IMG/VR virus record: IMGVR_UViG_3300046006_000420
Coordinates: 1 to 31,185 of that record
Strand: one strand, 5' to 3'
DNA length: 31,185 bases
Source: a virus
The position numbers and the translations under genes were made by a program. Below are positions 17,104 through 24,461 of this stretch, piece by piece. A model generated the notes under the pieces. The model saw only the letters and a list, made by a program, of their open reading frames with translations. It searched no databases and was not told the DNA's origin. Position 1 is the first letter of the stretch. Every line of letters begins with the position of its first letter.

Positions 17104-17139
17104 GCAATTTACAACCGCCGACCCATGCAATACAACCGC
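17104..17139 (-). promoter_or_regulatory. Candidate promoter and operator repeats upstream of the HTH gene
   Basis: On the - strand, TTGTAT (17130-17135) and TGTAAA (17108-17113) are separated by 16 bases, which fits a sigma-70 promoter. They lie inside two direct repeats, GCAATTTACAACCGC (17104-17118) and GCAATACAACCGC (17127-17139), 23 bases apart in + strand reading. The repeats cover the -35 and -10 boxes and so could be operators for the adjacent HTH protein. The wider stretch 17031-17165 holds nothing else I can support. Confidence 0.4.
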
Positions 17140-17165
17140 TGCCTGCGGCCCAGCGAAACTTTTAT

Positions 17166-17399
17166 TTACGGATTAACTGTACTCACAGATCCCGTCTTGC
17201 CGCGTGTCCACAGCATGAGGCTGATCCGTTTAGCTCCCGCCTTCAACAGATCATCAACCGTGTAGACGGCGATGCCCTGCCTTGGGTAGCCGGGGCCGAC
17301 AAAGAGACTGTCATTGCGGTAGTGTGGAAGATATGTCACACCATTAACTTGGTAGCCGTAGTTGTCCACGCGAGGCGCGGTGTCGTGTGTTGTTGTCAT
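17166..17399 (-). CDS. Small phage protein, unknown function
   Basis: This 77-residue protein starts at ATG 17399 with AAAGGA upstream. The sequence is mixed alpha/beta with many Tyr and Gly residues (NYGYQVNGVTYLPHYRND, then GIAVYTVDDLLKAGAKRI). There are no cysteines, membrane segments or catalytic motifs. It lies 22 bases after the candidate single-strand-binding protein gene and before the promoter region of the HTH gene, so it ends a transcription sub-block. It may be an accessory replication protein, but that is only context. Confidence 0.7.
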   Translation of the reverse strand: MTTTHDTAPRVDNYGYQVNGVTYLPHYRNDSLFVGPGYPRQGIAVYTVDDLLKAGAKRISLMLWTRGKTGSVSTVNP

Positions 17400-17421
17400 T
17401 TTTTTCCTTTGATGTTAAGGG

Positions 17422-18396
17422 TTACTCGTCATCCCAGTCAGCGACCACATCGGCCAGCGCTTTCTTGCCGGGCACAGCGGTTGGCTTTGCCGCCGCTGCC
17501 TTCTTCACGACTGGCTCTTCGTCTTCCTCGTCTGCCACTTCAACCACGGGGGCTGGCTTGGCCTTGGCCTTTGGCTTCGGTGCGGGTGCTTCGTCTTCTT
17601 CCTCGACTTCTGGTGCTGGTGCAGCCTTGGCAGCGGGAGCCTTGCCCTTGAGTGCGTCCGCAGGCTTGCCCATGTCCATACCAGCGGCGTCCATCGTGAT
17701 GGCCTTCTTGGCTTCGGCGGTGTCGCCCTGCTTGGTGGCTTCAGTGAACTCGTCATCGGTCAACCAGCGCATGGCTTTGAAGAACAACTTGGGGGACTCG
17801 CTGGCAGTGTCGAACTTCATACGGGTCACAACAGTGCTGGGGTCAACGCCTTGGGCCACGAGCCAGCGAGCGTACGCTTGCAGTGGGCGGTTGTCGCCTT
17901 CTTCCTTGCCGAAGATCGAGGTGGCTGGCAGGGACAACTGCATCACATCGCCTTCAATGTTGTTGGCCAGCGTCACGGCCAAGCGCTGCTGATAACGGCA
18001 GGCACGGCTATTGCCTTGACCGGAGCCCGCCACGTTCTGTGGGCAGGAGGCGCAGGTGTCGGACTGCTTGGCCTTGCTCTTCGGGTCAGGCTTGTCGCCG
18101 TCATTGGACTGGCAGTCAGGTGCGGTAGCGGTTGCGTCCTTGTCGTACTTGGCTGCGTAGAACACGCGGGCCACCTTCGGGGCGGCCTTGACGATCACCA
18201 CATCGAGGAAGCGCTCATCGACTGCTGCGATTTCTTTGCCGTCAGAGATCAGACGGAACACACCGCCTTTGATCGACACGCGCTTACCGCTGGCACCAGC
18301 ACCGCCACCCGCAAGGGCTTTGGCAATGTCAGACATCTCGGCCTTGCGTGCAAACGCTGGGACTTGGGAGGGGTTAAAAAGGGCTACGTTGCTCAT
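17422..18396 (-). CDS. Putative single-strand DNA-binding protein with Cys4 site and acidic tail
   Basis: This 324-residue protein starts at ATG 18396 (MSNVALFNPSQVP). Residues about 38-230 look like a globular beta-rich domain. C95, C115, C118 and C133 form a possible zinc site (C-x19-C-x2-C-x14-C), comparable in idea to the zinc site in T4 gp32. Residues about 235-310 are a Lys/Ala/Pro/Glu linker, and the chain ends in ADVVADWDDE, an acidic tip with an aromatic residue like those of SSB, gp32 and T7 gp2.5, which recruit partner proteins. It is flanked by the primase and SNF2 helicase regions. No direct SSB motif is certain, so the name rests on architecture and context. Confidence 0.6.
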   Translation of the reverse strand: MSNVALFNPSQVPAFARKAEMSDIAKALAGGGAGASGKRVSIKGGVFRLISDGKEIAAVDERFLDVVIVKAAPKVARVFYAAKYDKDATATAPDCQSNDGDKPDPKSKAKQSDTCASCPQNVAGSGQGNSRACRYQQRLAVTLANNIEGDVMQLSLPATSIFGKEEGDNRPLQAYARWLVAQGVDPSTVVTRMKFDTASESPKLFFKAMRWLTDDEFTEATKQGDTAEAKKAITMDAAGMDMGKPADALKGKAPAAKAAPAPEVEEEDEAPAPKPKAKAKPAPVVEVADEEDEEPVVKKAAAAKPTAVPGKKALADVVADWDDE

Positions 18397-18407
18397 GGGG
18401 TTCTTTC

Positions 18408-18812
18408 TTACTTGCTTGGTTTGCGAACGGAAATATCGTACTCAGCGTTGGAGTTGAGTCCGGGTGGCAGGGTGCCGGGGTTTTCTTCGAGGAACTGCTT
18501 CATGTTGCCCTGAGCAATTCGTTTCTCGAACAGATCGAGCGCGTCATGCTGCGTCACAAAGGTCTTGAACGAATCCCAGTCCGATGTTGAGTAGCGTGTC
18601 TTGATCGACATGACAACTGTGCCTTGCGGCGTGTTGACGGATGTGACACCAAGCGCTTGCATCTGGTCTTTCATTGCGTGCTTGATGTCGTCTTGCGTGG
18701 CCTTGAGCATCTCCACTTTCGTGTCGTACTCCTTGGTCAGCAGTTCGATTTCGCTGCGAATCTTTCGGTAGACCTTCGCCAGCTTGTCGAGGGGGATGAC
18801 TGGTGTAGTCAT
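18408..18812 (-). CDS. Conserved phage coiled-coil protein of the replication module
   Basis: This 134-residue protein starts at ATG 18812 (MTTPVIPLDK) with AGGAG seven bases upstream. An in-frame ATG at 18875 would add 21 residues, but it lies in the promoter region and has no ribosome site suited to it. Residues 8-50 are a charged coiled coil (KVYRKIRSEIELLTKEYDTK). The C-terminal part, TRYSTSDWDSFKTF and RIAQGNMKQFLEENPG, with LPPGLN near the end, is a pattern I recall from many phages, always without a known activity. It sits between the SSB candidate and the SNF2 helicase, so a role in DNA replication or recombination is likely. Confidence 0.8.
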   Translation of the reverse strand: MTTPVIPLDKLAKVYRKIRSEIELLTKEYDTKVEMLKATQDDIKHAMKDQMQALGVTSVNTPQGTVVMSIKTRYSTSDWDSFKTFVTQHDALDLFEKRIAQGNMKQFLEENPGTLPPGLNSNAEYDISVRKPSK

Positions 18813-18847
18813 GGGCTTCTCCTGTTGTTGTTTGTCTAAGGTTGGAC

Positions 18848-18875
18848 AGTGTACACACGTTCTGGTTCTTTGCAA
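18848..18875 (-). promoter_or_regulatory. Candidate sigma-70 promoter for the 18812 gene
   Basis: On the - strand, TTGCAA (18870-18875) and TACACT (18848-18853) are 16 bases apart, in the 68-base gap between the SNF2 helicase gene and the next gene. The predicted start is about 25-30 bases before the AGGAG ribosome site. It would give the SSB candidate and primase genes extra transcription. Confidence 0.5.
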
Positions 18876-18880
18876 CTCCT

Positions 18881-20443
18881 TTATTTTTTAATTTCCATGT
18901 TGAACATTTCGGTCAAAAGTGAGTGGCTGCTCACATTACTTTGCAGTGCCTTGAACATCTTCTTCTCGATGGGACTGCCCTCGATGTGGATGACCGTCAC
19001 CTTGTCAGAGTCCTGACCCTTCCTGTCAGCTCGTGCAATGCACTGAACGTACTGCTCAACAGACATCAACGGTCCGTAGAACACAACGGTGTCAGCAGCA
19101 GTTAGGGTAATCCCGTGTGCCGATGCTTGCGGTTGCATCACGAGGACTCGCGGGTCGGCTTCCGTTTGGAAGCGCCTGATGATGTCCGCACGCTTGGTCG
19201 GTGTCACGCCGCCGTGGATGCACTCAGCGCTGATGCCCTTCTTGCGCAAGTGCGTATGCAGTGCGTCAATGCTGGAGCGGAACAGCGCAAAGATCAAAAC
19301 CTTGCGGTCAGTCTCCTCAAGGATTTCTTCAATGACACTCATGCGGGGGCTGGCGTCAAACTCTACTACCTCATGGTCGTCCGTGTAGGCAGCGCCGCAA
19401 CTGATCTGGAGCAGCTTGGACACGCTAGCTGCGGCATTGACCGCGCTGATTGTCTCCCCCGCCGCATGGATCATCATGCTGTCCTTGAGCAAGTTGTAGT
19501 ACTTGGCCTGCTGCGGCGTGAGCGCTACCTCTCGCGTTACTGTGACGACTGGCGGCAAGTCCAGACACTGCGCTTTGGTGAACCTGATGGCCGGTTGTAG
19601 CGCGTCATGCACTAGGTTCTTTGCGTCAGGCTTTGGTGCCCACTTGAACATGGTGATCTTGTTCATCACTTTGTCGCGCCATGCTGTGAAGAACTTCGGA
19701 ACGCCCTCCGGGTTCACCAGCTTGGCCAAGCCATACGCATCGACCGGGGACTGTGACGCTGGAGTTCCCGTCATCATCCACAAAAAAGTCTGGGGCTTGA
19801 TGATTGTTGATAGGGACTTCCACCGCTTGGTGCTCATGGTCTTGTACGCATTGGCTTCATCAACGATAACCAGATCAAACTTGCCGTTGGCCACGATCTC
19901 ACTGGCGATCAGGTTCAAGCCCTCGTAGTTGGTGATGACGATCTCGTAGTTCTTCTGAATCATCTCGATGCGACGCGATGCTTGCGGGTGGTGGGCAATG
20001 ATGGCCGAGCGGTGGATGACGCTGTTGCTAATGTCTCCCATCCACGCCGACTGCATGATCGACAACGGGCACAAGATAAGTACGCGCCGAATCTCTCCGC
20101 GTTTCATTAGGTAGTCCGCAGCCCACAGCGCACTGAGCGTCTTGCCTGTGCCGGGTTCACTGAACACGAAAGCCTTGCGGTTGAGCGTCAGGAACGATGC
20201 CGTTTCAATCTGGTGTTCCATCGGCGTGTAGCGTCCGGGCCAGTCGTACTTGCGTGTGATTGGCGATGGCAAGTTCTTGACGCCGAGGTTCTTGAGAACC
20301 CTGACTTCATCCAACCCCCAGAACACCGCTACCGAACTTGATCCGTCATCGTGCTCCTCAACTACCTTGCTTCTCGGAATTACCCGATATTTCTCAGGGC
20401 TGCGCGTACGCAAGAGCAGCGCCTTGTTGTCGATAATTTCCAT
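18881..20443 (-). CDS. SNF2-type DNA helicase / translocase
   Basis: This 520-residue protein starts at ATG 20443 with GGAGAAG upstream. Superfamily 2 motifs are in order: Q78 upstream of motif I, SEPGTGKT with K101, motif Ia LILCPLS, motif II VDEAN (D195/E196, DEAN rather than DEAH), motif III TGTPAS (225-230), motif IV KVLIFALF, motif V ASAHGITLTAAD and motif VI QCIARADRKGQ with R471/R474. This is the complete set for an ATP-driven double-strand DNA translocase of the SNF2 group. Length is near minimal, with no added chromatin or nuclease domains. In phages such enzymes are thought to help recombination or replication restart. It lies immediately after an HNH protein gene. Confidence 0.92.
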   Translation of the reverse strand: MEIIDNKALLLRTRSPEKYRVIPRSKVVEEHDDGSSSVAVFWGLDEVRVLKNLGVKNLPSPITRKYDWPGRYTPMEHQIETASFLTLNRKAFVFSEPGTGKTLSALWAADYLMKRGEIRRVLILCPLSIMQSAWMGDISNSVIHRSAIIAHHPQASRRIEMIQKNYEIVITNYEGLNLIASEIVANGKFDLVIVDEANAYKTMSTKRWKSLSTIIKPQTFLWMMTGTPASQSPVDAYGLAKLVNPEGVPKFFTAWRDKVMNKITMFKWAPKPDAKNLVHDALQPAIRFTKAQCLDLPPVVTVTREVALTPQQAKYYNLLKDSMMIHAAGETISAVNAAASVSKLLQISCGAAYTDDHEVVEFDASPRMSVIEEILEETDRKVLIFALFRSSIDALHTHLRKKGISAECIHGGVTPTKRADIIRRFQTEADPRVLVMQPQASAHGITLTAADTVVFYGPLMSVEQYVQCIARADRKGQDSDKVTVIHIEGSPIEKKMFKALQSNVSSHSLLTEMFNMEIKK

Positions 20444-20458
20444 TGCTTCTCCATATTC

Positions 20459-20704
20459 TTATTTTGAGCTGGCGCGGTTCTTGGCAACGCTCTGCATTCG
20501 CAGGTTGCTCTTGGCCGATGTGCCGCCGCTCTTGAGTGGCTTGATGTGGTCAACATCTTTGCCGTCACCCTTGGCTGCTTCACCCGTCTTCTCCATGATG
20601 CGCCGCGCTTTGACACGCTCCGCACGGTTGGCGATCTGGGCAGGCTTGCCGTGGAACTCGGTGTACTCTTTCTTGTAGTCGCGCTTGCTGGTTGGTTGTG
20701 CCAT
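20459..20704 (-). CDS. Small HNH-type endonuclease
   Basis: This 81-residue protein starts at ATG 20704 with AAGAGG upstream. The C-terminal half carries VDHIKPLKSGG then SAKSNLRMQSVAKNR, with H53, N67 and N76 as the candidate H-N-N catalytic triad and D52 before the first His. It lacks the CxxC zinc knuckles of larger HNH proteins. The N-terminal 45 residues are basic and helical and may bind DNA. Only 15 bases separate it from the SNF2 helicase gene. It may nick DNA for replication, recombination or packaging. Nothing marks it as a homing enzyme because it does not interrupt another gene. Confidence 0.85.
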   Translation of the reverse strand: MAQPTSKRDYKKEYTEFHGKPAQIANRAERVKARRIMEKTGEAAKGDGKDVDHIKPLKSGGTSAKSNLRMQSVAKNRASSK

Positions 20705-20707
20705 GAT

Positions 20708-21376
20708 TTACCTCTTAGTGTTGAACTCGCAGCCAGTGCAGGGGCACCAGCCGCAGAGCGGGGTTCGTGTGGGGTTCCACACATCGTTCGATACTGACGC
20801 CTCAATCTTAGCGACTCGCTCCCGATAACGCCACCACTCAGCATCGGCTTCGTCAACCGCCATGCTGTGCTTGACCATCGAGTTCTTGACCACGAACAAA
20901 AGCGCAGAGTTAACCTTGCGTACGTGCGGGAAGTGCTTGAACACCATCAGGGACATCAGGCGTAGCTGGTCGCGGTCTGGGTACTTGTCGTTGCCCGTCT
21001 TATAGTCCACCACCCACGCTGTCATGTTCTCGTCGTCAATGATGAGCAAGTCGGCAATACCCCGCGCCCATGCATCCTTGGACTTCCAGTCGCATACCTG
21101 CAAGTCCTGCGTCAGCGCCATCTGAAGCTCCGCGATCTTGCGACCCGGCTTGGCGATCAGCGCATCGAGCGTGTCCTTGACGAACTCGAACTCAGGCGGT
21201 ATGGGTGTGCCATCAGCCACGTAGTCTTCTGCGGCCTTGTGTAGTACCGTTCCGTAGCGCGTTGCCTCAGTCTCAACGAAGGGGTAGTTCTTGAGAATCT
21301 TGACTTCGTGGTAGCGGCGGGCGCAGCCTTCGTAGTCCTTGAGGGAGCTGTGGCTCCACGTTACTTTCTTGGTCAT
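20708..21376 (-). CDS. PD-(D/E)XK exonuclease, Cas4/RecB-like, with cysteine cluster
   Basis: This 222-residue protein starts at ATG 21376, which shares one base with the stop of the gene before it. Nuclease core: WSHSSLKDYEGCARR near the start (C18), YGTVLHKAAEDY with H46, E83, GIADLLIID with D109, VVDYKTG with D124 and K126, and Q137. The C-terminus has C208, C211, C213 and C216 (CGWCPCTGC). With C18 these could hold an iron-sulfur cluster, as in Cas4 and AddB nucleases. Its likely job is end resection for recombination or repair beside the phage helicases. No Cas1 or CRISPR repeats are present, so an adaptation role is not indicated. Confidence 0.88.
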   Translation of the reverse strand: MTKKVTWSHSSLKDYEGCARRYHEVKILKNYPFVETEATRYGTVLHKAAEDYVADGTPIPPEFEFVKDTLDALIAKPGRKIAELQMALTQDLQVCDWKSKDAWARGIADLLIIDDENMTAWVVDYKTGNDKYPDRDQLRLMSLMVFKHFPHVRKVNSALLFVVKNSMVKHSMAVDEADAEWWRYRERVAKIEASVSNDVWNPTRTPLCGWCPCTGCEFNTKR

Positions 21377-21693
21377 TAAAAACTCGCTGAGTTGATGGCC
21401 TTGGTAAGCCGGTGTGCGAACTCGGTGACGAACTTCTCGTCGCGGTTCAGGGTGTGTCGCTCCATAGCGTGCAGGATGGCGTGGGTTACTTCGTGCCAGA
21501 ACGTCTCTTGCACTTGCTCGGGTGCAAACTTCTTGCGGGTCACGTTGCTGCGCAGCCCCAGCTTGATCGTCTGCGCGGGGTAGTTTACGTACCCCATGCG
21601 TTTCTTCTCCAGCATGGCCTCCACGATCTCGACTGAGTACTGCTTATTGCCAATGCGCATCTTGCGCGGTATCGGTGCTTTTACTGTTGCCAT
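21376..21693 (-). CDS. Small HExxH zinc-metallopeptidase-like protein
   Basis: This 105-residue protein starts at ATG 21693 with a strong AAAGGAG site, and its TAA shares a base with the next ATG. The helix QETFWHEVTHAILHAME holds H67-E68-x2-H71, and the following helix EKFVTEFAHRL (E91) can supply the third ligand. This resembles the minimal core of ImmA/IrrE or SprT-like domains without the usual extra domains. A beta strand pair precedes it (IGNKQYSVEIVEAML). It sits between the polymerase and the Cas4-like nuclease, so it might act on DNA-bound proteins or a repressor. The substrate is unknown. Confidence 0.8.
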   Translation of the reverse strand: MATVKAPIPRKMRIGNKQYSVEIVEAMLEKKRMGYVNYPAQTIKLGLRSNVTRKKFAPEQVQETFWHEVTHAILHAMERHTLNRDEKFVTEFAHRLTKAINSASF

Positions 21694-21704
21694 CTACTTC
21701 TCCT

Positions 21705-23675
21705 TTAATTTTTAGCCAAGCCGTAACGCTTGTGTGCGCCCCCGTCAGCGGCCAGCGGTATGCCCGGCATGTACTTCGGCTCCATAGTCATCTGCGCCAA
21801 GACCCATGTCTTAGCGTCAACAACGTCCTTATCTGGCACAACGACAATCTGCTCGTCATGCACTGTTCCCGCCACGAAGTACTTCTTCGCGGTTCGCAGC
21901 ATCCCATCAGTCATCACGCATCTCGCTACGCCCTGCGTGACATTGTTGGTTATTTTTCCTGCGTACAGTTTAGTCTCATCTTCTCCGTATGTCCACTGCA
22001 ATCTGCCCTTCTCGTCTTTCCCCGGCTTCAGGTCAGGGTACAGCAGGCTCATGCCAGAGGGCAGCACGATCTCCCCCTTCTTGAACGTCACGCACTTGTG
22101 GGTGTACTCCTTGCCTTCGTACAGGCTGTACTGGATCAGGTGCCCGAACAGGTTCCACAACGCCACCACAGGCTCGGCAGTCAGGCGGTACTTGTCGATG
22201 ATGGCCTTGGCCGCGAGACAGTGGATGACCAACTCCGTCATGGTGCAGATGTGCGGAATCTCTTCGAGCTTCTTGATGTTGTCATCCCAGTCCAAGAACT
22301 TAGCCGCCGCTTCGGCAGTTACGCCTAGAGTTTTGGCCGCGTCTTTGGTATAGCGCACGGGCGGAGCACCCAGAAAACCGACCAATAGCTGCGCTGCAAA
22401 CGCTGCCCAACCTAACTGGTACCCCGCACCAATAAGTGCGCTCTTGGCCGCTTGTCGCTCGACAGGATGCGTGTCCTTGGTCATTCCGGGTATGTTAAAC
22501 ATCCGTGCCCCGAACAAGGCGTAAGCGTCTTGCCCCGACCTAAAAATGTCGAGCAGCCCATCGTAGTCAGCCAGCCACGCCAACACACGCGGCTCGATCT
22601 GGGACAAGTCACCGACAACAATGGTGTGCCCGTGCGGTGCCATGATCGACTTGCGCAGGAACGAGCCGCGCTTTAAGTTCTGCATGTTGATGGCGCTGCC
22701 TTTGCTGGCCGTCCACCTGCCCGTGCTGGCCCCGTAGTAGCTGAGCGGTACCGGCAACGCTCCACGCTTGCTGATGTCGAGGAACCGTTGAGCACGCGTA
22801 CGTTCTGTAGTTGATTTGACTGCCAGTCTTGCTTCGCATAGATGCGCAACGTCCTCATTTTCTCCGTTGAGCAGCGCTTGAAACATAGCGTCATTCTTAG
22901 CGAGAGCAAGCGTGCTCTTGCCGGTTGCCTTACTAATCTTGCGCGGCGCTGGTATGCCGAGCGCTTCCAATGCTGCTGCAAACTTAGGGTTCGATGCCAG
23001 TACAGCCTCGTCCAAGCCGAGCCGATGTAGTAGTTGCTCACGTTTTTCCTTTTCCGTGTGGAGTGCGTCCGTCAGCATGGCGCTGTCAAGACTGAGCACT
23101 GGGTTCGTGTACATCTTGAGCGTCATGTCGATGAGCCGGAGTTCCTTCGCTGGGTACCCTTGAACAAGGCGCTCGAAAATTCGCTCGCAAAGATATACGT
23201 CGTGTTTGCAATATTCTGCAAGCTCAAGTTCCATGTTCGCGTCCAGCTTGGCCAGACCATCGGTACTGTATACGGCGGTCCCTTTGGCGGGAAGACCAAA
23301 AGCTGCTGCAAGTCGGGCGAGACTGTTGCCAACCTCAACGCCACGCAAAGCTCGCGCCATTGACAGGGTGTCGAAGATGAAACAGGGGTGGATGTCGTAC
23401 TCCCAACCCAGTATGGATACGTCGAACTGTGCGTTATGAGCAAGGATAGCGGTTCGTCCCCAATCATACTGTTGAAGGTATTTATGTAGGTCTCGTCCTC
23501 GTACCCACTCAATTGGCTCATCGCTTCCGTATACATGTACGCAAGCTCCGAATGCGTGGAATCTTTCATGGCGTATGTACTCCTCGGTTGTCATCATGGA
23601 CAGTGAGTAGCCGGTCTTGCGGTCCCACACTGTCTCGAAGTCAATGCTCACGATCTGGTCGTAGGGGGCGCTCAT
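21705..23675 (-). CDS. DNA polymerase, family A, with 3'-5' exonuclease
   Basis: I chose ATG 23675 (MSAPYD, 656 residues) because it forms an ATGA overlap with the preceding stop. ATG 23687 would add four residues. The exonuclease domain shows SIDFETV (D12, E14), LAHNAQFD and YCKHDV. The polymerase domain shows motif A VVGDLSQIE (D356, E361), motif B from R407 and K411 to Y419, and motif C VHDEQ (H606-D607-E608). Motif B is odd: the residue matching E. coli Pol I F762 is I415, and the Gly after Tyr is Gln. There is no 5'-nuclease domain. It should be the phage replicative polymerase, with the primase-helicase downstream in the same operon. Confidence 0.95.
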   Translation of the reverse strand: MSAPYDQIVSIDFETVWDRKTGYSLSMMTTEEYIRHERFHAFGACVHVYGSDEPIEWVRGRDLHKYLQQYDWGRTAILAHNAQFDVSILGWEYDIHPCFIFDTLSMARALRGVEVGNSLARLAAAFGLPAKGTAVYSTDGLAKLDANMELELAEYCKHDVYLCERIFERLVQGYPAKELRLIDMTLKMYTNPVLSLDSAMLTDALHTEKEKREQLLHRLGLDEAVLASNPKFAAALEALGIPAPRKISKATGKSTLALAKNDAMFQALLNGENEDVAHLCEARLAVKSTTERTRAQRFLDISKRGALPVPLSYYGASTGRWTASKGSAINMQNLKRGSFLRKSIMAPHGHTIVVGDLSQIEPRVLAWLADYDGLLDIFRSGQDAYALFGARMFNIPGMTKDTHPVERQAAKSALIGAGYQLGWAAFAAQLLVGFLGAPPVRYTKDAAKTLGVTAEAAAKFLDWDDNIKKLEEIPHICTMTELVIHCLAAKAIIDKYRLTAEPVVALWNLFGHLIQYSLYEGKEYTHKCVTFKKGEIVLPSGMSLLYPDLKPGKDEKGRLQWTYGEDETKLYAGKITNNVTQGVARCVMTDGMLRTAKKYFVAGTVHDEQIVVVPDKDVVDAKTWVLAQMTMEPKYMPGIPLAADGGAHKRYGLAKN

Positions 23676-23905
23676 GCAGTACCCCACACCAAAGTTGTCT
23701 TGCGTTTGTCGGACTTTGGAAAGAACACCAGCGAGAAGACGGGGAAATCTACAAGCTCGTTGGGGTCTAGTCTCTCGCCGTTACAGATCACAGCGCCTTG
23801 TTGCAGCAGCCTTCGTAACTCGCCGTTGCTCATTTGCGTGCAGGGGGTTTCTGTGGACATTGGTAGTGCAGGGCGAAGCTGGTTCAGGTATTGCAGTGCG
23901 GTCAA
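23672..23905 (-). CDS. Small S4-like phage protein with TTG start
   Basis: This 77-residue protein starts at TTG 23905, with AAGGAG eight bases upstream and a TTGA overlap with the previous stop. It ends in ATGA overlap with the polymerase. The centre SNGELRRLLQQGAVICNGE (residues 26-44) resembles the helix-loop-strand core of S4 RNA-binding domains, where RR-x2-Q-G-V and NG are hallmarks. The C-terminus DFPVFSLVFFPKSDKRKTT is hydrophobic then basic. Proteins of this look occur in many phages as hypothetical proteins. An RNA- or nucleic-acid-binding role is an inference from the short motif. Confidence 0.75.
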   Translation of the reverse strand: MTALQYLNQLRPALPMSTETPCTQMSNGELRRLLQQGAVICNGERLDPNELVDFPVFSLVFFPKSDKRKTTLVWGTA

Positions 23906-24180
23906 TTAAATTTCTCCTTGGCTGGCGCGTCCACTGTGGCCGTGAACGATGTCAGGTTGTAGGCGTAGTTAATCATGTTGGCAGCAGGTATCTCGTCGCA
24001 GTTGACGGTACACATTGCGATCTGGGTTGTGCCGTCTTTGCCGAACAGCAGCACCGCCTCATGGTCCTCGTCTATAAAGCAGCGCACCACGCGGCTGATG
24101 ATTAGCTTGAGGTAGTCCCGCTCGGCATCGTCCAGCCCGTTGATTGCTTTGTCAATCTCTTCTCGTGTCATCTCATCCAT
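23902..24180 (-). CDS. Small phage protein, unknown function
   Basis: This 92-residue protein starts at ATG 24180 with AAAGGAG seven bases upstream, inside the end of the VRR-NUC gene. A second ATG at 24171 would make an ATGA overlap but has no ribosome site. Residues 1-35 are acidic and helical (EEIDKAINGLDDAERDY). A beta-rich half follows (HEAVLLFGKDGTTQIAM, then EIPAANMINYAYN). Cysteines at about 34, 57 and 61 do not form a clear pair pattern. No function is assigned. It is translated with the polymerase and VRR-NUC genes. Confidence 0.75.
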   Translation of the reverse strand: MDEMTREEIDKAINGLDDAERDYLKLIISRVVRCFIDEDHEAVLLFGKDGTTQIAMCTVNCDEIPAANMINYAYNLTSFTATVDAPAKEKFN

Positions 24181-24461
24181 TGCAGCTTCTCCTTTAACTC
24201 GTCTATGTTTGATTCGTTGACCACCATCGCCATACCACCGGCTGTGCGTATGGCGGCTAACTCTCTGTCTTGTAGGGCCGTGGTGACCCCCTTACCTGCC
24301 TTGCATTCGATGGCAATGAAGCGCCCCCCGAAGCAGCAGATGATGTCCGGTATCCCGGCACGCCCGAAGCCGTTGGCCGCAGGCATGAAGTAGTAGATAC
24401 CGAACTCAGTCAGCAGCCTACGCACTTCGGCTTTTACTTTACCTTCGGGGGTTTGTGCCAT
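24168..24461 (-). CDS. VRR-NUC domain nuclease
   Basis: This 97-residue protein starts at ATG 24461, sharing a base with the previous stop. The core of the family is complete: TPEGKVKAEVRRLL with E12, GRAGIPDIICC with P38-D39, FIAIECKAG with E52 and K54, and Q64. It has the usual length of stand-alone phage VRR-NUC proteins. Relatives cut branched DNA such as Holliday junctions, and in phages they often accompany an SNF2-type helicase. That makes a joint role with the 18881-20443 gene product plausible. Confidence 0.93.
   Translation of the reverse strand: MAQTPEGKVKAEVRRLLTEFGIYYFMPAANGFGRAGIPDIICCFGGRFIAIECKAGKGVTTALQDRELAAIRTAGGMAMVVNESNIDELKEKLQWMR

Noticed and set aside
20459-20704. Homing endonuclease / mobile intron
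   Set aside because: The HNH gene does not interrupt a conserved gene and there is no intron or intein structure around it.
20708-21376. CRISPR adaptation role for the Cas4-like nuclease
   Set aside because: There are no CRISPR repeats and no Cas1 or Cas2 genes. The neighbours are replication and recombination genes.
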